Origin: Methylobacterium sp. Leaf117
GTDB taxonomy: Bacteria; Pseudomonadota; Alphaproteobacteria; Rhizobiales; Beijerinckiaceae
Direction of reading: 5' to 3'
Assembly (NCBI RefSeq): GCF_001422985.1
Contig: NZ_LMNL01000023.1
Coordinates: 72,516-136,515 of the forward strand
DNA: 64,000 nt
In this document: in pieces, positions 1-7,692 of the stretch
Numbering within the stretch: position 1 is the first letter of the stretch
How the letters are laid out: each line of letters starts with the position of its first letter
Notes under the pieces: model-generated
What the model was told of the DNA's origin: nothing
The model's input: the letters and a program-made list of their open reading frames with translations, nothing else
Databases searched by the model: none
Position numbers and translations under genes: made by a program

Positions 1-157
1 GCTCCGATCCGAACGCCTCGCGCCAGACCCCGCGCAGCAGCCCGAGGCAGTCGCAGCCGACGCCCTTCAGCGAGGCCTGATGGCGATAGGGCGTGCCGAT
101 CCAGCCGCGCGCCAGGAGGACGATCGTCCCGGGCGTCATCCCCGTTTCAGGCGTCAT
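1..157 (-). CDS. GTA NlpC/P60-family cell wall peptidase (g14-like), 3' end outside window
   Basis: Partial gene: only the first 52 codons are in the window and the frame stays open to base 1. The N-terminus reads through a W-x-GTPYRHQAS stretch into KGVGCDCLGLLRGVWR, the active-site segment of the GTA-type NlpC/P60 peptidases, with Cys37 as the expected nucleophile. In Rhodobacter capsulatus GTA the homologue (g14) sits in the tail tip and cuts peptidoglycan during DNA delivery. The ATG at 157 lies 8 bp after the stop of the DUF2163 gene, so the two are almost certainly co-transcribed. The expected next gene is the large baseplate/hub protein g15. The family call is firm from the motif and the gene order; the rest of the protein cannot be judged. 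Confidence 0.85.
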   Translation of the reverse strand, partial: MTPETGMTPGTIVLLARGWIGTPYRHQASLKGVGCDCLGLLRGVWREAFGSE

Positions 158-165
158 GGTGTGCC

Positions 166-1077
166 TCACCGGAATAGGCTGCCGCCGTCGAGGCCCGGGC
201 CGGAGCCCGGGACGGGGCGCAGCACGAAGTCGTTGCCCGGCAGGTGTGGGAAGCCCTGGAAATTCGGCACGTTGGCGAATTTCTCGCGGCAGGTGGCGAG
301 GCGCTTGTCGCAGCCCGCATGGAGGCGGAAGCGGTCGCCGGGCGCCACCGGGCGGGCCGGCGCCTGCCACAGGTCGAGCCGGATCGCCCCCGCGTCGCCG
401 GTGCGGTCCTGAACGTCGGCCTGTTCGCGGATGTCGCCCTCCTGGCCGATCTGGGTGCCGCTGGTCCAGGTCAGCCGCCCCCCGGTGAACCAGCCGGGCG
501 CGAACACGCCCGCGAGGGTCACGCCCAGCGTGCCCGGTTCCGGCACGGCGCGCACCGTCCCGGTGGTGGAAACGCGCGCGTCGGCGAGGGTCACGCGGCA
601 TCGGGCATCGCCGAGATCGGCGCCGCAGGTGGCGCGATAGGTCCGGCCCCGCTCGGCGTCGAGCTGGTCCATCAGCCCGCGCAGTTCTGCCACGAAGGCG
701 GTGCCGGCCCGGCGCACCTCGCCGATGGTGCCGATATCGAGGAGGATCCGCGTCTCCGGTCGGCTCCAATCCACCAGCCAGGTCTCCACCGAGGCTCCGT
801 CGTAGAGCCCGCCCGCGATGTCGGCGTCGGTGAGGCCGAGGGCCGAGAGGGCGCCCGCCACCTCGCCGCCTCCGATGGCGAAGCCGAGTTCGGCGCTGGC
901 CTCGGCGGCCTCCAGCCCGGACCGGGCGGCGTAGGTCAGGCCGCCGAAGGTGAGGTCGCGGTCGTGGTCGGTGAAGCCGAGGCGGGCACCGTCGCGCCGG
1001 CTCAGCGCCCAGGCATGGCACAGGGTCGTGGCCCCGCCGGCGAGATGCGCGGCGAGGTCGGGGGGCAGATCGCGCAT
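166..1077 (-). CDS. DUF2163 / GTA tail hub protein (g13-like)
   Basis: A 303-residue protein with the DUF2163 N-terminal domain and the C-terminal phage_BR0599 segment, ending in the hallmark FANVPNFQGFPHLPGNDF block near residues 267-284. Four cysteines are paired as C151/C160 and C256/C263. This pattern suits a metal or iron-sulphur site, as reported for related tail-hub proteins such as lambda gpL; that is an inference here. The role is the tail hub joining the distal tail to the baseplate. It should be transcribed with the downstream peptidase. Its normal upstream neighbour, the DUF2460 gene, is displaced by almost 3 kb of unrelated genes (1090-4013). The reading frame is intact and of normal length. 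Confidence 0.92.
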   Translation of the reverse strand: MRDLPPDLAAHLAGGATTLCHAWALSRRDGARLGFTDHDRDLTFGGLTYAARSGLEAAEASAELGFAIGGGEVAGALSALGLTDADIAGGLYDGASVETWLVDWSRPETRILLDIGTIGEVRRAGTAFVAELRGLMDQLDAERGRTYRATCGADLGDARCRVTLADARVSTTGTVRAVPEPGTLGVTLAGVFAPGWFTGGRLTWTSGTQIGQEGDIREQADVQDRTGDAGAIRLDLWQAPARPVAPGDRFRLHAGCDKRLATCREKFANVPNFQGFPHLPGNDFVLRPVPGSGPGLDGGSLFR

Positions 1078-1089
1078 GGTCCAACCTCC

Positions 1090-1998
1090 TCAGGAATGGG
1101 TCGGGTTCACCCGCGGATCAGCCCGGAGGCGCGCCACGGCGAGGTCGATGAAGGCACGCACCTTCGCGGGGGCCCGGCGCCCCTCCGGGCTCACCACATG
1201 GACCGGCATCGCGGCGGCGGCCGGATCCTCGAGCACGAGGCGCAGACGCCCCTCGGCCAGGGCCGGCGCGACCTGATAGGACAGCAATTGCGCGATGCCC
1301 TGGCCTGCCAGCGCGGCCGCCAGGACGGAATCGATGGTGTTGCAGCTCAGCCGGGACCGCAGGGCGACGGCCGTCCCCGGCTCGGGGCCGAAGCGTCCGT
1401 CCGCCCCGAGCCCCTGGCTCGCCGAGCCGATGACGGCGTGGTGGCGAAGGTCCCGCAGGGTCGCTGGCTGGCCGTGCCGCTCGAGATAGCCCGGCGCGGC
1501 GCAGAGCACCCGGCGGACGGCGCCGACCCGGACCGCCGTGAGCCCGGACTCGGCGAGCGGACCGATGCGGACGCCGACATCGGCCCCCTCGTCGATCAGG
1601 TTGATCACCCGGTCGAGGAACAGGGCGCGGGCGGAGACGGCGGCATGGCGCGCGAGGTAATCGGTGATCACGGGCAGCACGTAGAGGCGGCCGAACTGCA
1701 CCGGCGCGGTGACGGTGAGCGTGCCGGACGGCGTGGCGTAGGACCCTGCCGCGGCGGCCTCCGCCTCCTCGATCTCCGCCAGGATGCGCCGGCAATCCTC
1801 CAGGTAGCGCCCGCCCGCCTCGGTGAGCTTCACCGAGCGGGTGGTCCGCGTCAGCAGCCGCGTGCCGATCCGGTCCTCGAGGGCCGCCACCGCCCGGGTC
1901 ACGGCGGGCGGGCTCATGGCGAGCTGGCGCGCGGCCGCGGCGAAGCCCCCGCCCTCCGCAACCCGGACGAAGACCCGCATCGCCTGCCACCGATCCAT
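1090..1998 (-). CDS. LysR family transcriptional regulator
   Basis: A 302-residue LysR-type regulator. The N-terminal winged helix-turn-helix covers about residues 1-60 (MRVFVRVAEGGGFAAAARQL, then SPPAVTRAVAALEDRIGTRL), followed by the linker helix and a substrate-binding domain. I chose the ATG at 1998 because it begins the canonical LysR N-terminus; an in-frame start at 2133 would add 45 residues of unrelated sequence. It is divergent from the glutathione S-transferase gene at 2132, a common pairing in which the regulator controls both genes from the shared 133-bp gap. It lies between GTA genes g12 and g13 in the same direction as the GTA genes, with only 12 bp to the DUF2163 start, so its transcript could carry g13 and g14. 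Confidence 0.92.
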   Translation of the reverse strand: MDRWQAMRVFVRVAEGGGFAAAARQLAMSPPAVTRAVAALEDRIGTRLLTRTTRSVKLTEAGGRYLEDCRRILAEIEEAEAAAAGSYATPSGTLTVTAPVQFGRLYVLPVITDYLARHAAVSARALFLDRVINLIDEGADVGVRIGPLAESGLTAVRVGAVRRVLCAAPGYLERHGQPATLRDLRHHAVIGSASQGLGADGRFGPEPGTAVALRSRLSCNTIDSVLAAALAGQGIAQLLSYQVAPALAEGRLRLVLEDPAAAAMPVHVVSPEGRRAPAKVRAFIDLAVARLRADPRVNPTHS

Positions 1999-2024
1999 GC
2001 CTGCGCCTCCCGATGTCCAGACTA

Positions 2025-2039
2025 TTCCATTCTGCGGAA
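2025..2039. promoter_or_regulatory. Candidate LysR operator
   Basis: A 15-bp dyad, TTCC-N7-GGAA, lies in the 133-bp divergent gap between the LysR and GST genes. It contains the T-N11-A core expected of LysR sites. Arms are only 4 bp, so support is moderate; position between divergent regulator and target is the main argument. Confidence 0.4.
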
Positions 2040-2131
2040 CGGTGGCTTCCGAAGAAAGAGCATTCTCCTGGTCCGGTGGAGGGTCTTGAATGCGGATGTC
2101 GCCGACGCTCCGGCCCGACAGGAGATCTCCC

Positions 2132-2746
2132 ATGAAGCTGTTCCACTTTGCCCTGTCCGGTCACGCCCACCGGGCCCGGCTGTTCCTGTCCCTCGTCGGC
2201 CAGCCCTGCGACATCGTCGAGGTCGACCTCGCCCGGGGCGAGAACAGGGCGCCGGACTTCCTGACGCTCAATCCCTTCGGGCAGGTGCCGGTGCTCGTCG
2301 ACGGCGACACGGTCGTCCCGGATTCCAACGCCATCCTGGTCTACCTCGCCAAGCGCCTCGGCCGTACCGACTGGCTGCCGGAGGATGCGGCCGGCGCGGC
2401 GCGGGTGCAGCGCTGGCTCTCGGTGGCGGCCGGCCCGATCGCCTTCGGGCCGGCGGCGGCTCGCCTGGTCACGCTGTTCGGCGCCACCTTCGACGCCGCG
2501 GAGGTCATCGCCCGCGCCCATGCCATCCTCGGCCGCGTCGAGGCCGAACTCGCAGACCGGCCCTGGCTCGCCGCCGACCGCCCCACCGTCGCGGACGTGG
2601 CGCTCTACAGCTACGTCGCCGCCGCACCCGAGGGGAACGTCGACCTCGCCCCCTATGCGCAGGTCCGCGCCTGGCTCGCCCGTATCGAGGCCCTGCCGGG
2701 CTTCGTGCCGTTCCCGCAAAATCCGGCCGGCCTGCGCGCCGCCTGA
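2132..2746 (+). CDS. Glutathione S-transferase family protein
   Basis: A 204-residue cytosolic-type GST. The N-terminal thioredoxin-fold half begins [20 protein letters not shown] and holds the glutathione-binding segment [20 protein letters not shown] (about residues 50-70); the alpha-helical C-terminal half follows with a conserved Asp in [11 protein letters not shown]. The ATG at 2132 follows an AGGAG about 9 bp upstream, which decides against the upstream in-frame starts. It probably conjugates or reduces electrophiles with glutathione; the substrate is unknown. It is the first gene of a plus-strand pair with the FMN-binding protein at 3072, in opposite orientation to the surrounding GTA genes, and is the likely target of the divergent LysR regulator. 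Confidence 0.92.
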   Translation: MKLFHFALSGHAHRARLFLSLVGQPCDIVEVDLARGENRAPDFLTLNPFGQVPVLVDGDTVVPDSNAILVYLAKRLGRTDWLPEDAAGAARVQRWLSVAAGPIAFGPAAARLVTLFGATFDAAEVIARAHAILGRVEAELADRPWLAADRPTVADVALYSYVAAAPEGNVDLAPYAQVRAWLARIEALPGFVPFPQNPAGLRAA

Positions 2747-3071
2747 CCGTCCCGGCAGGTGGTTGGCTCCGAACGGTCGCAAGCTGGCGCGGATCCGACT
2801 CGTCCTCTGGGAAACACGCGCACAGCACTCCGTCATCCCGGGGCCGCGCAGCGGAGCCCGGCGACTGTCTTACGGTGCAAGAGGTTATGCCGTCGGCGGC
2901 TCTGGATCGCACGCCGCCGGCGCGCCCCTTCGGGGCCGGGCTCATCTGTGGCGCCCCGGAAAGACCCTGTGGTGCCGTCCGCCGTCACCGCGCCGGTCAG
3001 GAGGCGGAGTGCCCAATCCCGCCGAACCCTTTCATCGGATCATGATCAAGCTCAATCTCGGGAGATTCCCC
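2747..3071. other. 325-bp gap with REP-like palindromic sequence
   Basis: No convincing gene. From about 2832 the segment CGTCATCCCGGGGCCGCGC and following bases resembles the palindromic intergenic repeats common in alphaproteobacterial genomes, and near 2926 a GCCCC-TTC-GGGGC mini-hairpin follows. I see no second copy in this window, so the repeat assignment rests on general resemblance. A GGGAG just before 3072 is the ribosome-binding site of the next gene. Confidence 0.35.
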
Positions 3072-4013
3072 ATGTCCCTCCCCAACGCGCGCTCGGAGAC
3101 CCACCCCGCCGGGCCCTGGCATCCGGGCGAGGTCGCGATCCAGGCGCATGTCGGGGTCGCCGGGCGGATGGCCGAGCTCGGTCCCCGGGTGATCCGCGAC
3201 CACCTGATCGACCAGCACCGCGCCTTCTACGCGCATCTGCCCTTCGTAGTGCTGGGCACGGTCGACCCGGCCGGCGAGGCCTGGGCGACGGTGCGGACCG
3301 GGGCGCCGGGCTTCCTCGACGCCCCTGATGCCGAGCACCTGCGGGTGCGGGCGGCGCCCCTGCCCGACGATCCCGCCGAGGCCGGGCTGGCGGACGGCGC
3401 CGCCATCGGGCTCCTGGGCATCGACCTCGCCACCCGGCGGCGCAACCGCCTCAACGGCACCGTGGCGTGCCACCGGCCGGAGGGCTTCGCGATCCGCGTG
3501 GCGCAGAGCTTCGGCAATTGCCCGCAATACATCCGGGTTCGGACCGCCCCGGAGCCGGTCCCGGCGGCGCCGGTTGCCGCCCGGGTGTCGGATCACCTCG
3601 ATGCGCGCGCCCGCGCGCTGATCGAAGGCGCGGAGACGATGTTCGTCGCCAGCTACGCGGTGGGCGCGGACGGGACGCGGCAGGTCGACGTCTCGCATCG
3701 CGGCGGCCCGGCCGGCTTTGTCCGGGTCGGATCGGACGGCGTGCTGAGCATGCCGGATTACGCCGGCAACCGGTTCTTCAACACGCTGGGCAACATGCTG
3801 GCCAATCCGCGCGCCGGGCTCCTGGTCATCGACTTCGCCAGCGGCGACCTGCTGCAGATGACCGGCCGCCCCACGGTGATCCTCGATGCCCCCGACTGTG
3901 CGGACTTCCCCGGCGCCGAGCGCCTGTGGCGCTTCGCCCCCCGCACGGTGATCCGGCGTCCGGGCGCGTGGCCGCTGCGCTTTGCTGCGCCGGCTACGGC
4001 ACGATCTCGATGA
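3072..4013 (+). CDS. Pyridoxamine 5'-phosphate oxidase-like FMN-binding protein
   Basis: A 313-residue protein of the pyridoxamine-phosphate-oxidase-related flavin-binding split-barrel family, in the long two-barrel form often found next to GST genes. The first barrel (about residues 40-160) has DHLIDQHRAFYAHLPFVVLGTVD; the second has DVSHRGGPAGFVRV and DYAGNRFFNTLGNMLANPRAGLLVIDF. It probably binds FMN or a similar cofactor; the substrate is unknown and it is unlikely to be a true PdxH. The ATG at 3072 follows GGGAG; an in-frame ATG at 3042 lacks one. Its last 20 bp overlap the end of the convergent DUF2460 gene (stop at 3994), so the insert is packed tightly against GTA g12. Confidence 0.85.
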   Translation: MSLPNARSETHPAGPWHPGEVAIQAHVGVAGRMAELGPRVIRDHLIDQHRAFYAHLPFVVLGTVDPAGEAWATVRTGAPGFLDAPDAEHLRVRAAPLPDDPAEAGLADGAAIGLLGIDLATRRRNRLNGTVACHRPEGFAIRVAQSFGNCPQYIRVRTAPEPVPAAPVAARVSDHLDARARALIEGAETMFVASYAVGADGTRQVDVSHRGGPAGFVRVGSDGVLSMPDYAGNRFFNTLGNMLANPRAGLLVIDFASGDLLQMTGRPTVILDAPDCADFPGAERLWRFAPRTVIRRPGAWPLRFAAPATARSR

Positions 4014-4647
4014 GCGGCACCTTCGGGATCTCGCCGGCGCTGAAGGCCGACAGGTCGATGGTGAGATCGTCGGTGTCGAAGCGGACCGGCACGTCGAAGG
4101 TGAAGCCCGCGGTGACCCGGAGGCCTGCGCCCGGCACCGCGTCGGCCGCGAAGGTAAGACGCCCGGTGGTGCCGTCGCAGACGACCTGGGCGGGCGCCAC
4201 CGCGACGCCGTTCACCGCCACCCGCACGCTCTCGGCCACCGGCTTGGCGATGATCCGGCGATAGGGCATCGGGCCGGTGCCGTAGGTCTTGGCGAGCTGG
4301 AACACCCGCGTGGTCCCGTCGCCGAGCCCGAGAACCTGGTCGGTGGCGGCGATCGGGCCGGAGGGCGGCCCCGAACGCGCATCGACCCGGTCGCGGTAGC
4401 GGAAGCCGTAGAGCCGGCCGCGCCGCTCCTCGAAGAAGCTCAGCACCGCGTGCAGCGCATCGAGGGTGCGGATGCCGAAGCCGGCATCGTAGCGCCGGCG
4501 CGAATCGGCCCAGCGGCTGTTGCGGTGCTCGCGGCCCGAGGCCAGGGTGACGATCTCGGTGAGGCGGCTCGGCCCCCCGCTGCCGCGCAGGGCGACGTCG
4601 AGGGGAAAGCGGACCTCGTGGAAGTCGCTCGGCGGTTCGATGGCCAT
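3994..4647 (-). CDS. DUF2460 / GTA distal tail protein (g12-like)
   Basis: A 217-residue protein matching the DUF2460 family over its whole length. Typical segments are DFHEVRFPLDVALRGSGGP at the N-terminus, HRNSRWADSRRRYDAG near residue 40, and the FEERRGRLYGFRYRDRVD block. In RcGTA this protein (g12) forms the distal tail ring between the tail tube and the hub. The gene follows the tape measure gene by 31 bp in the same direction. Its 3' end overlaps the opposing FMN-binding gene by 20 bp, and its usual partner g13 lies about 2.9 kb further on. The frame is intact. Confidence 0.93.
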   Translation of the reverse strand: MAIEPPSDFHEVRFPLDVALRGSGGPSRLTEIVTLASGREHRNSRWADSRRRYDAGFGIRTLDALHAVLSFFEERRGRLYGFRYRDRVDARSGPPSGPIAATDQVLGLGDGTTRVFQLAKTYGTGPMPYRRIIAKPVAESVRVAVNGVAVAPAQVVCDGTTGRLTFAADAVPGAGLRVTAGFTFDVPVRFDTDDLTIDLSAFSAGEIPKVPLIEIVP

Positions 4648-4678
4648 GATGCGCTCCTCGGCTTCCTGCCCCGCCCGC

Positions 4679-5275
4679 TCACAGGCCGCGCCGGCCCCGC
4701 GCCACCGCGCGGGCGAGGCCGGCGGCCACCTGCGCCTCGGAGCGGCGGAAGCTCTCGAGGTCGGGCGTCGCGATGTTGACGGTGATGGGGCTCGCGCCCT
4801 GGGCGCCGGCGGCGACGCCGAGGCGGCCGTCGCTGCCGCGCTTCAGCGGCAGGATCGCCTCCGGCCCGGCCTCGCCCATCAGGCCGAGGCCATCGCGCAT
4901 CGGGAAGTAGGTCGGGGCCGCCACCACGCCGCCCGCCGCGAACGGGCGCACCCGGCCCTGCGCCACCACCCCGCCGCGGGCGAAGGCGGCCTCGCCCCCG
5001 GCCGCCCCGGCGCCCGCGCCCATCAGCCCGTTGACCAGCCGGGTGATGCCGGCCTTCACCGGGCTCAGGGCCGCCTTGAGCGCCACGTCCGAGAGCTTGG
5101 TGGTCAGGCTGCCCAGGACGCTGTCGAGCTGGCGCCCGGCCCCGACATTGCCGGTCAGCGCCTTCGAGAGGCTCTGGCCGAATTTCTGGGCGAGCTTGTC
5201 GAGGGTCTCCAGTTGCTTGACCCGGGCGGTGTCGGCACGGGCGGCGGTGCCGCTCCCGGGTTCGGTGTCGGTCAT
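4679..5275 (-). CDS. GTA-type short tail tape measure protein (g11-like)
   Basis: A 198-residue protein close in size to the RcGTA g11 tape measure and far shorter than normal siphophage tape measures, which implies a short tail. It begins with a polar, coiled-coil-like stretch (KQLETLDKLAQKFGQSLSKAL), continues with a small hydrophobic Gly/Ala segment (GLMGAGAGAAGGEAAFARGG, about residues 85-105) and ends with the conserved FPMRDGLGLMGEAGPEAILPL block. The last motif is shared with the C-terminal parts of many tape measure proteins. It lies 16 bp after the small chaperone gene and 31 bp before g12, in a clear operon. Confidence 0.9.
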   Translation of the reverse strand: MTDTEPGSGTAARADTARVKQLETLDKLAQKFGQSLSKALTGNVGAGRQLDSVLGSLTTKLSDVALKAALSPVKAGITRLVNGLMGAGAGAAGGEAAFARGGVVAQGRVRPFAAGGVVAAPTYFPMRDGLGLMGEAGPEAILPLKRGSDGRLGVAAGAQGASPITVNIATPDLESFRRSEAQVAAGLARAVARGRRGL

Positions 5276-5291
5276 GGCGGATTCTCTCGGC

Positions 5292-5510
5292 TCAGGGGAG
5301 ATCGGGATAGCGGTCGATCAGGTCGCGCAGGCCGGTCCCGTCGAGGGCGGCCCGGGGGCCGGACAGGCCGGCGGCGGCCATCAATTCGCGCGGCGTGGCA
5401 CGCCAGAAATCGCGCGGGCGCCAGTGCAGACGCCCGAGACCCAGCGCCAGCGCCTCGTCCCACGGGAAGGCGGAGGGGGGCTCCGGCGCCGTCCCGCCCG
5501 TGGGATTCAA
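5292..5510 (-). CDS. Small phage tail assembly chaperone (rcc01693 family, g10.1-like)
   Basis: A 72-residue protein of the rcc01693 / phage_TAC type. The core FPWDEALALGLGRLHWRPRDFWRATPRELMAA is diagnostic: W-D-E near the start, then the LxWxPxxFWxxTPxEL pattern. It probably acts with the preceding GTA protein in tail assembly, comparable to the G/GT chaperones of other siphophages, although it is a separate gene and not a frameshift product. Its ATG overlaps the stop of the preceding gene by 4 bp (ATGA), which indicates translational coupling. Confidence 0.9.
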   Translation of the reverse strand: MNPTGGTAPEPPSAFPWDEALALGLGRLHWRPRDFWRATPRELMAAAGLSGPRAALDGTGLRDLIDRYPDLP

Positions 5511-5830
5511 GGGTGGTCGGGGCTCTCCCCGAAGGCGGCGGCCAGAACCGCCCCGATGGCCGTGCCCATCGTCTCCAGGTCGCCGGCCAGCGGCAGGTCC
5601 GCCACCGCGGAGGCGTCGAGGTCGTGGCCGCCGCCCCGCAGGGCCGCGCCGAGCAGCGCGATGAGGTCGCGGCTCTTGAGGCGGCCCTCGCCGAGGCGGG
5701 CCGCGAGGTCGGTGAGGTCGGCGGCACCCAGGGCATCCTCGAGTTCGGCGAGCGCGCCCAGGGTGAGCCAGAGGGTGTAGCGTTCCGTTCCGAGGGCGAG
5801 CGCCACCTCGCCGCGCCTGCGGTTGGCCAT
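5507..5830 (-). CDS. Gene transfer agent family protein / tail assembly protein (g10-like)
   Basis: A 107-residue protein of the GTA_gp10 (DUF3356) family: MANRRRGEVALALGTERYTLWLTLGALAELEDALG at the N-terminus, then DLIALLGAALRGGGHDL. It takes the place of a tail assembly chaperone between the tail tube and the tape measure. Start and stop codons overlap those of its neighbours on both sides (TGATG with the tail tube gene, ATGA with the 72-residue gene), so the three are translationally coupled. Confidence 0.9.
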   Translation of the reverse strand: MANRRRGEVALALGTERYTLWLTLGALAELEDALGAADLTDLAARLGEGRLKSRDLIALLGAALRGGGHDLDASAVADLPLAGDLETMGTAIGAVLAAAFGESPDHP

Positions 5831-6237
5831 CAGGCGGCCGTGAAGGCGAGGGGGCCGGCCGAATCGAGGGCCATGTCGAAGGTCACCTCGCCGGCATGGT
5901 CGCCGCGATATTCGAGGCTGGCGATCTGGAACGCCCCCTCCAGGGTGCCGAAGCCCGGCACCACGATCTGGTAGGTCTCCAGCGTGCCGTCGAAGAACAC
6001 CTGCCGCAGGCGGGCATCCGAGGCCTCGTCGCGGAAGACGCCCGCGCCCGAGACGGCGGCGCGGCGCACCCCCGCCCCGGCCAGGAGTTCGCGCCAGCGC
6101 CCGGCGGAATCGGCGTTGGTCACGTCGACGGCCTCGGCGTTGAAGGCGATCTGGCGGGCGCGCAGGCCCGCCACGGCCAGGAAGGCGCCGCCGTTGGCGA
6201 TGCGGATGAGCAGGTCCTTGCCGCGTTGCGCTGCCAT
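5830..6237 (-). CDS. Phage major tail protein, TP901-1 family (g9-like tail tube)
   Basis: A 135-residue tail tube protein. The start MAAQRGKDLLIRI, the central GLRARQIAFNAEAVDVTNADSAG and the end FQIASLEYRGDHAGEVTFDMAL are standard for the TP901-1-type major tail protein of alphaproteobacterial GTAs. Hexameric rings of such a protein form the tail tube. It lies 36 bp after the tail terminator gene and shares one base with the start of the next gene. Confidence 0.93.
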   Translation of the reverse strand: MAAQRGKDLLIRIANGGAFLAVAGLRARQIAFNAEAVDVTNADSAGRWRELLAGAGVRRAAVSGAGVFRDEASDARLRQVFFDGTLETYQIVVPGFGTLEGAFQIASLEYRGDHAGEVTFDMALDSAGPLAFTAA

Positions 6238-6273
6238 GGTTCAGCTCCGGATGTTCGAGGGGGCGAGGGGGGA

Positions 6274-6708
6274 TCAGGCGGGCCGGCGCTCGGTGATCGC
6301 CCGCAGGGTCAGGGTGGCGCGGGCCTCGCCGCTGGCGGGGTCGCGCCGCACCGCGATGGCCTCCATGTCGAGGCGCACGAGGGTGTGGCCGGCGAGGCTC
6401 AGCGGCGCGTCGTACAGCAGGTCGGCGATGCGCTCGGCGGCATCGACCGCGCTGCGGATCGAGCCGGGCCGGGCGAACACGGTCACCCCGAGGGCGTGCC
6501 GGTGGCGCCGGGCGCCGTCGACGGAATCGTCGCGGATCTCGGCATCGCCGAACAGGGCGTAGACGGGGGCGCTGCCGCGCGGCGGCTCGTCGCCGAGGCG
6601 CACGGAGCCGCCCATCAGGCGGGCCAGGGCGGCGTCGGTGGCGAGATAGGCCAGGATCGCGGCGCGCAGGGCGAGCAGCGGGCTGGTGGGGGAGGGGGGC
6701 AGGCTCAT
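6274..6708 (-). CDS. DUF3168 tail terminator protein (g8-like)
   Basis: A 144-residue DUF3168 protein. PLLALRAAILAYLATDAALA at the N-terminus and the later HRHALGVTVFAR and AERIADLLYDAPLSLAGH segments are the conserved family features. In RcGTA this protein (g8) caps the tail at the head-proximal end. I chose the ATG at 6708 because it forms an ATGA overlap with the stop of the preceding gene and starts the family's N-terminus; the frame stays open upstream, but that part is the neighbouring gene read out of frame. Confidence 0.9.
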   Translation of the reverse strand: MSLPPSPTSPLLALRAAILAYLATDAALARLMGGSVRLGDEPPRGSAPVYALFGDAEIRDDSVDGARRHRHALGVTVFARPGSIRSAVDAAERIADLLYDAPLSLAGHTLVRLDMEAIAVRRDPASGEARATLTLRAITERRPA

Positions 6709-7061
6709 GCGGTACCGGCCTCGCCGACGAGTTCCTCGACCTGGCAGACCACCTCGCGCCGGCGCCCGTCCGGGTCGCCCGCGCTCTGGATGGCGAAGCG
6801 GCGCGGCCCGCTCGCGAGCCGCATCGCCGGGGTGATCTCGGGTCCGAACCGGAATCGGATCCGGTGGGTGGCGACCGCCTCGGCCCGCCCGAAGCGCGTC
6901 CGCGCGACGGGCCGCAGCGGTTCGATCGCGCCCCACAGCAGCGGCCCGGCGACGTAGCGGCGCACCACGCCGCCGAAGCCGTCGGGCTCCTCCAGCGGGC
7001 GTTCGAGCACGAAACGGCGGCGCCGCGCGCCGATCGGCACGCCGGTCGAGGGGTCAGCCAT
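6705..7061 (-). CDS. Phage head closure / head-tail joining protein (g7-like stopper)
   Basis: A 118-residue head closure protein of the SPP1 gp16 type. Recognisable features are GARRRRFVLERPLEEPDGFGG, the W-G-A-IEP segment of the small beta barrel, and THRIRFRFGPEITPAMRL. The protein seals the head after DNA packaging and docks the tail. It overlaps the tail terminator gene by 4 bp and follows the adaptor gene by 23 bp. The much longer frame open upstream is an antisense artefact. Confidence 0.87.
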   Translation of the reverse strand: MADPSTGVPIGARRRRFVLERPLEEPDGFGGVVRRYVAGPLLWGAIEPLRPVARTRFGRAEAVATHRIRFRFGPEITPAMRLASGPRRFAIQSAGDPDGRRREVVCQVEELVGEAGTA

Positions 7062-7084
7062 GGGACGATCTCCGGGAAACGGCG

Positions 7085-7654
7085 CTACAGGCGCAGGCGG
7101 CGCAGCGGGTCGATCAGGGCGGCGATCGCCGGCGGCGGCGACCCGTCGCCGGGGCCGTCGCCGCGATGCTCGAAGGCGTGCGCGACGAGGAGCCGGATCG
7201 CCTGGACCAGCGCCGGCGGGATCGGCGGCCCGGCGCCCCCGTGCCCGGCATCGACCTCGATCAGGGCGGCGCGTCCGATGAGCGCCGGCACGGCCGGTTC
7301 GATGATGAGGCCCGGCGCCTCGATGGGGTCCGCCCCAACCCGCACCAAACCGGGCGCCAGATCGATGACGAGGCCCGCGCCGTCGACCAGCCCCGCCCGC
7401 GCCACGGCCACCACGGGGCTTAGGGGCAGCGGCAGCCGGCCGTCGCGCGGCCAGGCCGTGAGCATCAGGCGATAGCGGCCGGGCACCAGGATGCGGCGGG
7501 CGGCCAGCTCCACCTGCGCCCGGGCGCTCGCGATCAGGCTCTCCACCAGGGCGTTCTCGGCTCCGCCGTCGTCGGGATCGAGGCGCAGGTAGCCGCGCAT
7601 CTCGGCGAGCGTGACCGGCTCGACGATGGCGGCGTCGACGCGTATCGGGGTCAT
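7085..7654 (-). CDS. Head-tail connector / adaptor protein (g6-like)
   Basis: A 189-residue DNA-packaging and connector protein of the HK97 gp6-like (phage_connect_1, DUF2793-neighbourhood) type. The start VEPVTLAEMRGYLRLDPDDGGAENALVESLIASARAQVE matches the helical adaptor that sits under the portal. The ATG at 7654 follows a GGAG about 7 bp upstream; the ATG at 7675 has none. It is the first tail-side gene after the serine-protease insertion, and the divergent protease gene starts only 38 bp away, so any promoter for g6-g14 must lie inside that gap or inside the protease gene. Confidence 0.88.
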   Translation of the reverse strand: MTPIRVDAAIVEPVTLAEMRGYLRLDPDDGGAENALVESLIASARAQVELAARRILVPGRYRLMLTAWPRDGRLPLPLSPVVAVARAGLVDGAGLVIDLAPGLVRVGADPIEAPGLIIEPAVPALIGRAALIEVDAGHGGAGPPIPPALVQAIRLLVAHAFEHRGDGPGDGSPPPAIAALIDPLRRLRL

Positions 7655-7692
7655 CGTCGTCTCCGTCTGGGACATTCGAAGGAAGGATCGCG

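Noticed and set aside
244..3045. Open frame of 933 codons on the plus strand
   Set aside because: Antisense to DUF2163 and LysR and out of frame with GST; low-complexity Gly/Ala/Arg composition without any domain.
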